NCBI GenBank assembly: GCA_963969395.1
Contig: OZ017795.1
Location: 11,966,001 to 12,030,000 of the forward strand
Reading direction: 5' to 3'
Source: Pseudoscleropodium purum
Lineage: Eukaryota > Streptophyta > Bryopsida > Hypnales > Brachytheciaceae
Length of the DNA stretch: 64,000 nt
This document shows, piece after piece, positions 45,832-59,338 of this stretch. A model generated the notes under the pieces. That model saw only the letters and a list, made by a program, of their open reading frames with translations. It did not search any database and was not told the DNA's origin. How positions within the stretch are numbered: position 1 is the first letter of the stretch; every line of letters starts with the position of its first letter. The position numbers and the translations under genes are program-made.

Positions 45832-46851
45832 AGCGTGATGGATGCCAAAGCCTTTGTACATAGTTTGTGAACGAGCTAGAGGGAGACTGTGCATGATGTT
45901 TAGATGAAGTATGTTCTGTTTTTGGTTTCAGTTCTGGCGAGGACGGAGTGAGGGACTCATATGTGAGAGCTGTGAGTTTTGCCCTCGTTAGTAGTGCGGG
46001 TTTTGCGACGGAAGAAATCACATATGTATTTTGAGTTTTGAATGTGAGTATCGGAGATATATTCGTATTTTATCACAAGCTCCTTCTATGCATGATGTTT
46101 GCATTCTACTTGAGTGAGGTCATTTTGAGGTGAATGTTTCAATCGTCGGAGTCATGCTGGTCAGTATTTTCGTTTCCTGGCTTTCATGAAATCAAATTTT
46201 CGTGTAGGAAAGTCGGGGACGAGGGTGTATGCTTTTTACACTACTGATTGGTGAAGACTTCAGCAAAAGATGTGGACAACACTCCGCTCACCGTGAGCTA
46301 CAGTTTAAACATCGGTTGTAGCATCGCCAGTCAAACTACATATAGCTCAGTAGCGCGCCTAAAAAACGAGCGATGACAATTTTCGACATGTTTGATGTAA
46401 CAAGCCAGAAAAGTGAATTTGAAACAATCGTCACATATGTTAATACGTAAATCTGGAAACTGGCACTTAGGTCCTATGGGTTAACAGAAATATGTTGTTT
46501 GAAAGAAACTCCGATACAATCATGCGTAACCTTTCAAAGGGAAATTTCTTTTTTCAAATTAGGCACTTAAAACAGGCGTTTCATTTCTCGTAAGCTGTGC
46601 AGACATGTTGAACTGGCACATGTCTCTTAAAACAATTTGTACTGGCTGTAGATAATAGTCACAACGCTGAAGAGACGAGACAACTGGTACAAGCTCTCAA
46701 TCAAAAATACCAATTTAGAACCACAAGTCCAATGCACTTTCTGCAGGCTGGTGGATGTATATATAATGTTTTAAGATTCTACAAGTATCCCAAGAAACCG
46801 ACCAAGATTTCATGCTGCAGATGCAGAAACTTCTTGCCCAGTACAAGAGAA
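45832..46851. other. Convergent 3' flanks of two genes
   Basis: This lies between the ends of the seed-maturation-type gene (+) and the GTPase gene (-) and should contain both 3'UTRs. No further gene was recognised. Confidence 0.6.
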
Positions 46852-49800
46852 CTACCTCTTCCTACGTTTCAACTTCTTGTCTGCTTTGGGGCTTTTCTGA
46901 GAAGATTCTGCTGGTTCCTGTTCTTGCTTCCTCTTCTTAGCTTTCTTCTCTGAAGTGGGAACAGGTTCTACTGGAACTTCAGAGTTTGTAGGACCAGAAG
47001 GTTCTTCCACCTTGATACCCATTTCAACTTGCACGCTTTTAAGAACATCTTCCCATGTCACGTCTTCTTCAGCATCCTCACTGGTAGAGTCCTCTCCAGC
47101 AGAGTGTGGCACAGCTGTCGCGTCCCGTGCACCCTCTGAAGCTTCTGACCCAGAGAGAAAAAAATGTCATCAGCAATGAACAACAATGTGGAAACAAAAA
47201 CACACCCAGCAACTACAGAAGATAAATTGTCACCATATTAAAGCTAAAGTAGGCTCCCAAAATCAACAAAGGGAATCACTCTCATACATTCAAGAAACCT
47301 AGATGTGTGACAGTTTTATATAGAGCTGGTTTCAAGTTTGGTGTTTCTTTAGGGGTATGCTTAACTTAGATTCCTTCTGTATGAACACCACAGATGATTT
47401 CAGCCTCCCCAAATCATCCTAAATCATCTCAATAACTAGACTAGCATGGGTAATAGAAAACAAAAACTAGCCCAATTGCTATCCAATATACATGAAAGCA
47501 TGAGTGCTGTTCTAAGGTACTGTAGTAGCTCACCAGCTCTTTCTCCAGCTTCATCATCCCCACTGACAATATCATCCATGCCATCATCTGCCTCCGACTC
47601 TGATTCAGAGCCCTCACCATCTGGATGGGCAATATCTTCAACATCGAAGAAATTCTCCTTCACAGGAACCTTTCTTACCCTTTGCAATTTGACGACCTCA
47701 GCAATGGCATCAGCCGCTACTTGAGAGGCCTTCTGCTCCTCAGTCTCTGGTTGCCCCTCAGCCGTAGATTCAGTTGCTGGAGCTGGGGTAGTTTTAACCC
47801 CCTCAAGCTGTGGACCTTCAATGCGTGGGGGAGGAATGAAGAACGGAATTCGTCCTCTCACCCAATCATGAAGCACCATCTTGGCAGCTGTTTTAAGATC
47901 CGGCTCTCCACCCTAAGCGCAATAAGATAACATGTCAGCAACACATAACGTGTAAGCCTGGCACGCCTATTTGGAAAGTAACAGATTGTTCCCGACAAAA
48001 TTGCAGAGTAGCGACCTCAAAATCAATCTGGTCACTCTCGGATATTATCATCGCATTAGCACCTACTATTGCACTATGTCAAGAAAAATACCTTAAGCAA
48101 TTTTCCTGTTATCCTGCAAAGTTGCGTCAGAAAGTCATTGTCGTCTTCCCTACAAAAAAAAAGAGCACACAACCAAGAGACTTAGAAGTAGAAGAACAAA
48201 ATAATGCAAAATCAAAGTGACTAAAAAGAGTTCATTGCAATGGTATCTCGCGGTCGAAGGTCAAATAGAGTCGGAAGACATTTTCGGTAAACATCAGGAT
48301 CTAGTCGAATGTTTAGAATGAATTAGGCAAAATATGCGCAGAAGTCAGTACGCAACAGGTGAGGATTGTAGCAGTTAAAATGAGATATTCATGTCTGTCC
48401 ATTCCACAACAGGAAAAAAGAGTGCTTACCAGTCTTTGATGCGGTATGCTCGTACAAGGTAATCCTTTTTCACACGGCTCAATACTTCCCCGATGTGCTC
48501 AGTAGCATCCTCCAAATTTCCTACTCTGACCTGAAGGTAGGGCATTTCCAATTCAGGAGCAATCTCTACAGCTTCTCGAGCCGGGAATCACACGAACAAG
48601 TGTTTTCAAGCTCGATCAAGCCTCCAACATTTACAAAAGAAGCTACTCCTGAAACTTGTTGCATCGAAATTTTTTTTTTAAATCATTTGATAATCACATT
48701 TGCTGTGCTTCTGAAGGATAGGGCACAAACTTCCCCTGAAGATACCGATTTAACATCAAGAACAAAGCTGGCATGTTCAAAAGGCAACTGATAAAAGCAC
48801 TAGAAGCAAGAGTGATTGACTTACCACACCCTTGAGAACAATATCAGTCTCACTATCCGTACTGTGATACACAACGCCAGGGCAATCGATCAAAAAGATG
48901 CGCTTCGTGAGTGTAATATACTGCCACACTTTTGTCTCCCCAGGAATGGGAGCCACCTTGCACACCATCTTGGTTCGCAAAGTATTGATAACGGATGACT
49001 TCCCAACGTTCGGATATCCAACAAACCCAACAGAAATAGCTTGCTTATCACTTTTCAAGCGAGCGAGTTGCCGAAGAAGAGAGAGGAGCGAACCCTGATA
49101 GTGACCACAAGTAGTTTCTTAAGTCAATATATATAATGTAAAATAGAAGGCGAAACCTTAACAAAAGTGACAATCTCAGAGTCTGAACGACATTGACATA
49201 AACGCAAGACAGATAGCTAGGAGAAAGAATCGGCGACTGAATCAGATAAAACACATCAGAAGAAAACATCTAGCATCGAAAAGGTACCTTTCCAAAAGGA
49301 TTGGTGACACTGGCATGGAAAGCAAGCGTCGGAAACTCCCGGGAGAGGACATGCAACCAACCCTTTGTAGCCCATGAAGGAATCAAATCACACTGCAAAA
49401 CATTCAAAATTAACCATATGAGATCTTAGCTTGAGAACCAAATGACATTGTTCAGTCATCCAGCATCAAAGGCGTCACCTTTTCTACCTACTCCAAGATA
49501 TGCAGACATCAGAATGTAGTGGCAAAAGTCGGCTTCAAACCTTGTTTAGTAACAATATGAGATGCTTGTGCTTGCAATTTTCTCGCAAATGCTTTTCCAA
49601 GTGTCTACACCTTGTGCCCATCGGATCTCTGGCATCTAGTACCTGAGACATCACACATGATTACCAACAAAAACACTTTGCTTCATAAACATCGGAGAAG
49701 ATACTGAAGTGGGGCACAAGAGACCTGCTTACGCTACTGCAGGTGCTATAATTGCAGAGAATCGCAATTCATACAATATTTTATGCAGAAATAAAGACGT

Positions 49801-51058
49801 AGCCAAAAAATTAAGATCTATACATAAACAAAGAGGAACACAACTGAGGAATAATCGCAAGATGTTCCACAGAGAAGTTCTGAGTACTGAAATACCTGAA
49901 TAACAACATCCGAGGAATCTATCACTTTGTATAACTCGCCCCAAATACGCTTACTCTGACCTTTGTCAAACATACTATGCCTAGCTGCATCCCTAGTACC
50001 CTCGTCCTTCCCATCTGAAGATGGATTGCCGCCACCGTTCTCGTATCCCTCTGCATTCACAGATTTTCTAGTCAGAATTGAAGAAGTCGAGCCTAAGAAA
50101 CTGTCTTTCAGTTAAGTAAGAGGTACCCAATTGCGACGAGTACCTAAATGCAGAACCCTAAAATCTTGCAAGATAAGGACGAATTGATTTTGAGAATGTA
50201 CACCATCTCCATCGACTAATGAATTATCTATCATTGAAACTTTGAACCCTTAACTCTTGCACAATGTATCCAATTAAGGTTTGGTTTTGGCAAACTTGGA
50301 ATCCTCTGCAATTGCTAACAAGAATTAAAGTAAAATTGGTCGTAAAACAATAAGAACTATACAAACCTTAAAGTGTGTCGAAGGTGCTTAAAGTGTGGCC
50401 TTTAGGTGTGGTTAACTCAATCGACATTAAAGAACAAGCAAAACGAAGGATGTACCTCGAGCTTTCTCAGCTTTCTCAAGAAGACCAGCAAAATCTTCGA
50501 CAGCCAATTTGGATCGCCGACGTTTCTGCTTCGGTCCAAAAGTGTCCTCAAAGGGCTCCGTATCCAACAAGTGCACCTTCTTTTGCTGCCAAATTTTGCA
50601 GAGGTTCAATTCAGTCAATTTTCACTAAAAATTCACCAGGTGAAGGGAGCAGAATAATGCAGCAATTAGAAACCTAAACGGACCTTCTGAGTGTCATTCA
50701 GCAAAGCAAGTGGCAGCTTTTTGTCTTTCAATATGACTGTGTACGCATCGGACACACGCTCTCGCATCTCCTCCCGAAAAGTTTCCAATTCCTTCTGCCC
50801 GACCACCCGTGTGTTGCCGAACCAGCGGCGGTCGGGTTGAATTCGAGTTGACGGAAGCGCGTGGGATTGATACTCATTGGAGAGCATGTGACCCTTGCTA
50901 TTGCGAACGGGGCGCGATTTGTACATCTTGAGACGCCGCACAGTCGCGGCCGTCCGCGTACCATTTTTCCCATCGCGGCGGCCCTCGTCCAACGAATGCT
51001 TCGGCTTCCCCTTCACAGGCGCGGCCTTCTTCGTCTTCTGCTTGTTTGAACCCCCCAT
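46852..51058 (-). CDS. NUG2: Nucleolar GTP-binding protein 2 (ribosome assembly GTPase)
   Basis: Ten exons with GT-AG borders join in frame to 655 residues: 51058-50684, 50585-50456, 50050-49896, 49642-49541, 49392-49288, 49094-48825, 48530-48430, 48149-48092, 47912-47534, 47144-46852. The product is a circularly permuted GTPase of the YlqF/NOG2 type. Order seen: [10 protein letters not shown]4 NKCD (split by the intron between exons 4 and 5), G1 GYPNVGKSS, the PGETKVWQY switch region, G3 DCPGV. The N-terminal block ([20 protein letters not shown]) and [20 protein letters not shown] are characteristic of eukaryotic NOG2, which acts in maturation and export of pre-60S subunits in the nucleolus/nucleus. 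The C-terminus is acidic, then Lys/Arg-rich (KKLKRRKR), fitting a nucleolar signal. All ten exons keep frame with no stop, so the gene appears functional. Confidence 0.95.
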
Positions 51059-51136
51059 GGCTTCAATCGTTGCAACAAAATGACTGGAAAATCCAAGGTC
51101 CCGTCGAATGGAGAGCTCCCCGCCGAGAGGGTCCCG

Positions 51137-51176
51137 AAACCCTAAACCCCTCCGACCTATTTCTATATTATATACC
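51137..51176 (-). promoter_or_regulatory. Telo-box and TATA box of the GTPase gene
   Basis: AAACCCTAA at 51137-51145 is the plant telo-box, common near the transcription start of genes for ribosomal proteins and ribosome assembly. The TATA-like GGTATATAAT (minus strand, 51176-51167) lies about 110 bp upstream of the ATG at 51058. Both fit a growth-regulated ribosome-assembly gene. Confidence 0.6.
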
Positions 51177-51180
51177 CGTC

Positions 51181-52455
51181 TCTGGGTGTGATGGGAACAT
51201 TAGTTCTCAATGTTGGGAACAGGTGTTCCCGCTTATTGATGAAAAATGGATGGATGAACTATTAACGAACGAATGAAGTTTGCGCCACCAAGAACAGCGA
51301 GGCAGCCCCATGAAGCTTGTGAATCTTGAATTCTCCCTGTCGCGGATGTTTATAAATCTTGGTTTCTGAAACTTGACGCGATATCCTTCGATCGTTGCTT
51401 TCTCTACATCTTCAAATTCTCTTCAAAATTATCAGTTTCTTGGAAAGACGGTCAGTAATTGAAAAGCCAGGTGCGATCTTGGATTGCAAATTTCTTGTTG
51501 AAAAATTGTTGAAAAATCGGTTCCTTCACAATGCGAGGAAATTTTTGTAGCAGAGAATCTCTCTAATTTATTTTTTTGATTTTTTCATGTTGTATTGGTG
51601 GCGGGTTTTGTGACAGGTCGTGTGGTGATGTGTAATGCAAGAGGTGAATGAGGATGCAGGGAATGGAATTGTTGGATTATTTGAGCTGGCTTCAGTTCAT
51701 TCTAAATAAGTCTTGGCAATGGAGTCGTTTCGAGCTCTCTTCGAATTCTATGTAGTTCGTCGGTGAAGTGGGTGGACAGAAATTGATAGATGAGGTAAAG
51801 TTTCAGTCTTTTCTGCCCTAACTTCTGCGTTTGCAAGCATGGCGTTGGTAATGTCGCATCATCTTAAAACAGTCATGAAATACCAGATGAAGTCTTCAGA
51901 TCAATATGTCGTCTTCAGATGCAGTCATTACTTTCGAATTAATATGTCGTCTTATTAATTTTTTCGTGTTTTTTGTTATATTTGCTCGATCGAAATGAAG
52001 TTTTACTCGTAGATTGTAGCTCATGTTGTAACTCGTCAGTACGTGGTGTCGTTTCTGCACTTGAGCTCTCCTGAGCGCCATCGCACTGCTGCTCCGTGAT
52101 TTCGCTTGGGGAGATCGCTTCTGCAGTTTCTCTTTTTGCGTTCCTTAAGTTTTTTGGACCGTCTTATTTTTTCAAAATAACAAAACTATTGACGGAGATT
52201 CCAAACTTCGAAAAATAAGGTCAGGTTTCCAATGCGTCGTTCTTTCAGTAATCAGGTTAGAAGCTCAAATTAAAGTTGAAATGAGAGAAACTACACCTCG
52301 TGTCTCAGAGGTTGACGAACATTATGTGTTCAGGATCTTATTTGGTTATTGAATTTTGCACATTTATTGCAATAAGTTTCCCAGTGGCCTGAAGCCTATC
52401 GAGAATGTTGAACCTGCAGCTCACCTAATGCTCTTCATTTCTTTCCTCTGCAGCA
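51181..52455 (+). promoter_or_regulatory. Divergent promoter region and 5'UTR of the C2CD3-like gene
   Basis: The GTPase gene and the C2CD3-like gene are head to head, with about 1.4 kb between their start codons. A pyrimidine-rich acceptor (CTTTCCTCTGCAG, ending 52453) immediately before the proposed ATG implies at least one upstream non-coding exon. The position of that exon was not determined. Confidence 0.5.
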
Positions 52456-55400
52456 ATGACGTTGCCTTCGAGGCCTCCGAGAGTGCACCGAGGTTCAGCT
52501 CTGCCACCAGGAGTGCCTCCTCATATCCATCGCGTTGATTCCTTCGATTGACCTACTTTTGCATAATTAGTCTTAAACGTCATAATTTTGGTCACATGTA
52601 TTAGAATACGCTTGGGCAGCCAGGATTATTCTTCCTGTACTCCATTGGTGACATATTGTTTTCTGAGAATTGGCATCGGAAATTGGGGGTCTTAAGTAAG
52701 AGAGTGGAAAATTTGGAACCTCTTGTAGAATTTCAATCAAAACACTTCAACCGTTTCTGTATCAAACAGGGATGGATTGTGTCGAGGCAAGAATTTCATA
52801 GGGTTACGCTACTTTTTACTGGGGAACAGTATGTACAATAGAAATGTCCTTCTCGCTGTGCGTAGCAACAGTCATCAGACTTTTGACTCTACCTTCCTGT
52901 TAAGTTGTAGACTGCACTGTTCATGCTTCAACGAGTAGGTCACTTGTAAAGCCCTTCCTTACACTTTCATGAATTCTTGAACATGCATACTGTAAGCTTG
53001 CATTTCCATTGACAGATGGTGGTTGAGAGATTCTTCGTGAGGGTTTTCTTCTCTGTAACCTTTCTTTTTTGAGTTTGGTGTACCCTTGACAACAAGACAC
53101 CGAAGAGAGGAGAGTTGCACTTGCGGGTAGAAGGATTCGAGTGGCAGAACATGGCATTTGAAGCCCGACCGCCAGCCTGCTGTAGCTTGCTGATCTCGTG
53201 GTGGGGTCAAGCCAGCTACAACAGCCTACTGATGCCTTTGTCTGCATCTTTGGCTTTTTCTCCCGCAACTGCCGTATTTTCCGTGCACTCCAGCTCGAAA
53301 CGCTTTGAAAGGTATACACTACCACATTTGATTGGCATGCATGTTGAAGGGACCATTTCTAGGAACAGTATGTAAACATGTTCATGCTCGTGTGATCATT
53401 TCAACAGTGCTTCTATGCTTTGTGTTTATCCAGTAGAGGTTGTTTGTCCATGGAACACAATTATTGTGAGATTTTTGCTATGCATTGCGAATAATGCCAA
53501 TTGACTATTTCAACTACCCAGGCATTGGATGTAAGGTCTTTGTTCAGTAATACCGTGCGATCAGATGAGGAGTCCTACTCACAACTGACAAGTGTAGGTC
53601 TTGGACAACAGTATCGATCGTCTCTGTCAGGAGATATTTAGGGCTCATTTTGTGATTCGTACGTTGCTAATATAAAGGTTATTGGTCTGGTATAACTACG
53701 ATGTTGTTCGAGATTGATGATTTCTTGTTTCCCGTGCAGTTACTTGCAGGACATGGGCTTTCTCGAGTTGACGCTAGTTAATGGAAACACGACTTTCGAC
53801 CTGAAAGACGTCTCACGCACAATGCTCGGCAAGCTGTCGGTCAGTGTTTCGAGTTTAACAGAGGGCCACCCTGTACGTGGCTCTTATCCCATTTTTGCTA
53901 ATGGTCATCGGCTCATCGGCTCACTAACACTCGGCATAACAGTCACGTCTTACAACCGTGCTCCAGACGAAGCTCTTGGACAATCCCGGGTCGAATCAAA
54001 TAGACGCCGAAGGGCACCTTCTAGACCTGAGATTGCAAAATCACTTTTGGATTCATCTTTTGAGCAAATTGAAGAGCTCGCTTCTAAGAAAAACACTCTC
54101 CCGCTCTATCCACTCATACCAGTCGCTGACTCCAGCCGACAGTCTATGCGAAGAGATGTAAACGTCAACTCTTATTCTTCGTCGAATTCAGAACGGAGCT
54201 CTGGGTCGTCTCTGCCGAACGAGGAGGTTAAGCTCGTTGAGCGCTCACTTAAAGGACTAAAGAGTTCACCGTTTGACCAGACTGTGCAAAATAATGTCAA
54301 TAAGCGATTGCCTCGCACCAAATCCTCCTTGTCATCAGAGTCGGAGGTGACACTTTCAACAGTATCAGATGTGAACTCTTCCGCCCTCCAGCGAGACACT
54401 GAAACAAATGATGCTCATTTTCGTCCTGCTAATCCATATTTGGATCCATCATATTGCGAATTGGACGGGCTCGAAGCTGAGAAGGCGGACTCATTGTGCG
54501 GGAGTGATGAATCCAGCTTGTCGTGTGTCATATCCAAATCTGCACGCCTTATGAAGAGTCTTGCGTGTGAATCTGCAAAACATACTGGTATCAAATCAGT
54601 CAATCTATCTTGCAATGAGACAGCACCAAAGGATTCAAATCGACTTGAGGACCTGGGCAGAAATGGGTGTCATAGTACTATAAACTCAACGCTTGAAAAA
54701 GTCCAAGACCTCTCTACAAGAATGAGAAAAGACAATTTGAAGGTTGATAGATTGGATAGCTATGCCTCGGTACACGAAAGCTATGCCAGGGATAATACAG
54801 ATGTGCATGAAAGCTATGGAAAGCAGTCGAGTGATTCGAGTACATCTGAGAGGATACGGAATTTGAGGGCTGTCTCAACACTCGATACATGGGAAAGGTT
54901 TGAGGAGCGTAACCCCCAAAGTAGCTTAAGATCGCCGCAGCTCTGCACAGATGAAGCACAAAGAGGAGGATTGTCAGATTTGCTATTGCCATCAACCTCA
55001 GGTGTACCGCGCTCCACCTGCTATACCAACAATTTGTTCGAGAATCCAGCAAACCCGACTGGCCAAAATGTTTGGAGGAGAGACGAAGAGCAGGTAGCTG
55101 CCGAAGTGATGCCCAAGGGTGTTTCTTTTACTGAAAGACATAACTCAGATCCTGTAAGACCTGTGTCATTAGGACCTCAACCTCCTTTGATTCCAAAAGC
55201 CGATTTTGGTTTTGATCCTGGTGGGAATCGGAACTCTTCAATACCATCGAGATTGACTCTCGCTCAAACCGAGGCTACCAACTTGGCCGTTCAGTTGAAT
55301 GGAGACCGGACAGATCCTACCGATTCCTGTCATCTGGAAGGAAAGAGTTGTTTGTCTGTGCAGCAGTCGGGTCAGCCAAATGCTAGAGTCGGGATTGAGC

Positions 55401-58400
55401 CTGGAAATAGGAACCTTCGCAGTCCATGTTCAAGCCCTCAAACAGTGATTGAAGACATAAAGCAGCTTATCAAGCGAGCGGAGGCATGTCGAGACACATT
55501 GAAGAAGCCGGAATTTCCGAAGACGAGGCTAATGGCCTCCTCACCTATGCCCTCTGCAGAGAGCATCCACCTCAGCAGGTCACACAGTGGGCACTCTCTA
55601 GGCCTGAATAGCAGCTCGGATGATCTATTGGATAATATTCTTGCAGCCAACGACAAGGGCCATGATGGTGAACTTCCAACCAAGGTATGCATTCTCAAGT
55701 CGCGGTACTGGTCGTATGTCCAAGCACGCACCTTACAAAGATGTGATGCTTTTAAAGAGATGTATCTTCACAGCTGATACAACGTACCTTGAGCCGATGT
55801 AACATCATGGTGCTGAACACAATTTTCGAGAAACCAGAAATTATTGAGTGAATGAGGTGAAGAAGTGGAACACCGCGTTTTCATTCACTTAATCGTGCCT
55901 TTGGAGCGGTTCGTTGTTAAATCAGGCAAGAAGACCAAATCATAACATTCTATGACCGAGAGATTTATCGGAGGTTTCCTAGTCAAAGAGTCGATTCAAT
56001 TTCATTTCTGACGTTTGCCTTGATGTTCGAGCGATCACAAAACAACTCTTGTGTGCGTGCAGGTACACAGAGATTCAGAGGATCTTGACCTAGTGGAGGA
56101 TATAGATGACGCCACTGATGTTATGACGGCAGCTTTGCTTGAAGCCCTATATGTTGACAATGACAAGACAGCCAATGTTTCCTCCGCCGTGAAACCTGCT
56201 TCTTTTAAAGCAAGACATCAAGATGGTGAGACAGGTGGGGTTGAAGGTTACTGGCACGACGACTATTTGCAATCCCGTTATAATGGGTTGAAGAATCCTA
56301 AGTATTGGCCTGAGGAAGACAGACTGAACGGCACAGAACGACTCGTCACCTTGTCTTTTGAGGATCATATTCCTGGACAGGAGGTTTCCTTCTTAGGGCC
56401 AAAGCACGACCAGCCTTTCAATTTGCGGGTCACGATCGGGAAGCTTGTGTTGTGTGGGCCAATGGTCAGGGATTTGGCCGATTGTAGACCTTCCAAGGGA
56501 CCCCTGATGCATCCTACCTGTACTTGCTCTTTGTCGGTCTCGTTTCCAGCACTCATCCCACCCTATTCCTCCAAGCAACGAATCTGCGTCTCCCCAATTT
56601 CGTTTGGCACGCGTGACGCTGTGTTTGATCACCAGTCGCAGCTGTCATGGAATACACTCCCCGGCCATGATTTACAAGACTGGCAGTCTCGAGATCTTCG
56701 CGTGGCTGTCCTGCTCACGTGGCAGCGGTTCGATACTATGGAATGTGCGGGCTATGTATCATTGGAGAAGGTTGTGACATCAATGCCGGGGGTTTATAGA
56801 ACCAGCCTGCCCCTGGCTCTCACCTCCCATCTGGCGCACAAGAGAAGCAGGTCACGAAGTCCGTCCAAAGGGCTGAGTCCAAAGAAATCCGGGAAACAGA
56901 CGACGAAGTCTGGGTTGAAGCACCCCGCTGGTGCATCAAAAAGAAACTGTTCAGAAAATTCGGAAAGGCTTGCCTCCGTCCAGAAGGATGCAGTTGCGAG
57001 AGTGGACGTCATGCTACAGCTTTTCCACGGCAGTCCAGTACCAGAAAATAAGCACGAGCCTTTGGAGGTCGTTACACTTGCAGATCCTAAATTTTCCTTT
57101 TCAGACAATTTCATCAGATAATCTTGACTGTCTGAATGCTTGTGCATCTCCGGATATACCGATAGTGTCCAGATTCCTTGACCGCATCCGTTCTCCCTTG
57201 TGGTCCTGTAAGTCCAATGTTAAGTGGGGATGAATGCGAATTTCAAGACCGAGAGCTCTCTAAGCAGGCAAGCCAAGGTCATGGAAAGGTTTCACCCATC
57301 GTGGCAGATTCACATTTAGGTTCCTAACACTCAGATGTCTTAAGAACAGGAAACTCATCACACTCGGACAAAAAGACCGTCGAGGATAAACGAAATAAAG
57401 TCGTTGGCTCCACGCGTGCTGACGAATTCTGCTCGTGTGTTGGGCAATTCGCAGGTGTGACGCACTCCCTAGTGTATCTCTTCGCTTTTAATTTTGAAAG
57501 CTAAATCTATCTTATCCCCATTACAACATCCTGCTTCATTCTGTCAGATGAGAATCGTTGAGAACTTGCCAGGGCTTACTACAATATTGAAAGCAAGCTT
57601 CGCAAAGGACGAAATTAGATCTCTTGCTTTTCTGCAGGACCGGTGGTTGCAAGTCATTGTACACGACATGGTCAACTGTTTCGAGAATGTATTGAGCTCC
57701 CCTCAGTATTCTTCAAACATGAAAGTTCGAGCGCCTCATCTACTGTTAGTAGTCAAATCAGGTTCAGATCAAATCGTTCAAGTTCCCTTTCCTCAGAAAC
57801 TCAGCTTGCGAAATGAGATCCCTGGTAATATCACCGGTGGTGTTCTACCAGCACCTGAGCAACTCTTGATCTCCAGCAAAGCGGTCATGTTCATTGAGGT
57901 CGGTTTCCATCTTTTCCACTGGCCTCACGTGAGTGCACTCAAATGTCACTGGTGCTCCAATTTGAGTTAGCTGTGCATCAATTTCTAAAGAGGAAGAAAA
58001 ATTAGACATAGCTGTGCTTCAGTTTCAAATAGCAATAGATTTAACAACATTGATCACAGCAAATTGCCGTGCAGGTGTGGCATGATGCGGGAGTGGTGAA
58101 CAGCGCTGATTCTACACGAAAGCCACCCGGGCTACTCGTTGGCTTGATAAAAGCCCCTCTGACGCTGGCAACGCATCAGCACCAAACGCCTGAGGTGGTT
58201 GCGGAGGGCTTGTACCAAGTGTTTGATCCACTTCAGTGCACTGCAGTGGGGACTGTGATGGTCATGGTAACACTCGGATCGAGCCACCAAATGCACAGGC
58301 TATGGAAGGAGAACAAGGCGGCTACACTCATTCAGCGTCGTGTGAGGGAGTTTCTGACCAGGGACCTGGGTCCCGACAAATCCATCGAGATCACTCGCTT

Positions 58401-58434
58401 CTGGGACACAAATAAGAACTCGAGGGCAAAATAA
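52456..58434 (+). CDS. C2CD3: C2CD3-like centriole/basal-body C2-domain protein
   Basis: Proposed exons: 52456-52533, ~53106-53311, 53740-55684, 56063-57067, 57548-57898, 58075-58434, giving about 1314 residues in frame. The first two borders and the 57067 donor are the least certain; the joins 55684/56063 and 57898/58075 are clear. Matches to C2CD3 are the N-terminal LPPG...GELHLRVEGFEW, ISWWGQAS, and the splice-joined KRFE-SYLQDMGFLELTL, resembling the SYL-DM-VL block of the animal protein. The centre (residues ~180-750) is long, Ser-rich and low in order. A C2-like domain follows (FNLRVTIGKLVL, CTCSLSVSFP, FGTRDAVFDHQSQLSW, LRVAVLLTW). A last one has RAPHLLLVVKSG, MFIE joined to VWHD, and LLVGLIKAPL. 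An IQ-type motif (AATLIQRRVREFL) is near the end. In animals C2CD3 builds centriole distal ends; here a basal-body role in swimming sperm is inferred. Confidence 0.72.
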
Positions 58435-59338
58435 TTATAAGAATATAGGTCTTTGATTTCAATGCATAGTTGAAACTTATTTGTACATGTACCGGTTCTG
58501 TTTGGGTACATACGTCCATAGATTTTTTAAGGGTAGCCAACAACTCCTGTCTGAGCATAGATTCCCAAATCTTTCAGACGCGCGCTTCAATCCCAGAATC
58601 TGATGTCACCAATAAGAAGCTATAGAGCCTATCAAGAAGCTACGCGATTTCTTCAGGCACTAGTACACACCGCATTCATTCTCTGACCCAGTCTGTAAGT
58701 TAGTCCAAAAAGTTGTACACTGAACGGGAATTTGAAAATGCAGATTCTGACAAGCAAGACTGACTGAGCTTCAGACCAATGACATTTGAGGGCACTAGTG
58801 TACAAAGCACACGATATTTATTCGTTGAACAGCAATAGCACGTGGAATCCAGACTGATCGCAGAGTTTTTTTCGAAAACTAGGGTTTTCAGAATTCTCCC
58901 TAATTCTAAGGAGGTCTAGACCAACAATCAAGCGATTCGGCGAGATTTTTGAGCATATAATTTCAAATTTTACTTTGTAAAGTTGACATGATCATTATTG
59001 CTTACAATGGGCATACTTCAGAACTTCAAAATTGTGTCAATTCAATAGGGCTCTACAAGGCATAGATCTGCACTTCCAGATGAATTTCTAAGAAGTGACA
59101 AGTTTTGAAAGTTTTGCTACAATTAACTTCAAGCAAGACGACAATTCATTTTTACGAAAATGCTGGACTCACTATGTCCAATTTTCACACAGGGTATTCA
59201 GCATGAGCTGGTGAATCTAACCGGATTCATGCGACATGCATGCCTTATATTTGAACGATACTCCTTCGCCTTGATCGACGAGTTCCTATCTACGACAATC
59301 TATCAACAGCAGATTCTATTCAACCATAAGTACTGTAT
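58435..59338. other. 3' flank, no gene seen
   Basis: Contains the presumed 3'UTR of the C2CD3-like gene. The 64-codon ORF at 59160-59354 runs into the inverted repeat and has no motif. Confidence 0.5.

Noticed and set aside
45370..45894. 174-codon minus-strand ORF overlapping the seed-maturation-type gene
   Set aside because: It is antisense to a recognised coding sequence and crosses the predicted 5'UTR intron. It has no family motif.
54172..55052. Minus-strand ORFs inside the C2CD3-like gene
   Set aside because: They are antisense to a 648-codon open exon with clear splice borders and have no motifs.
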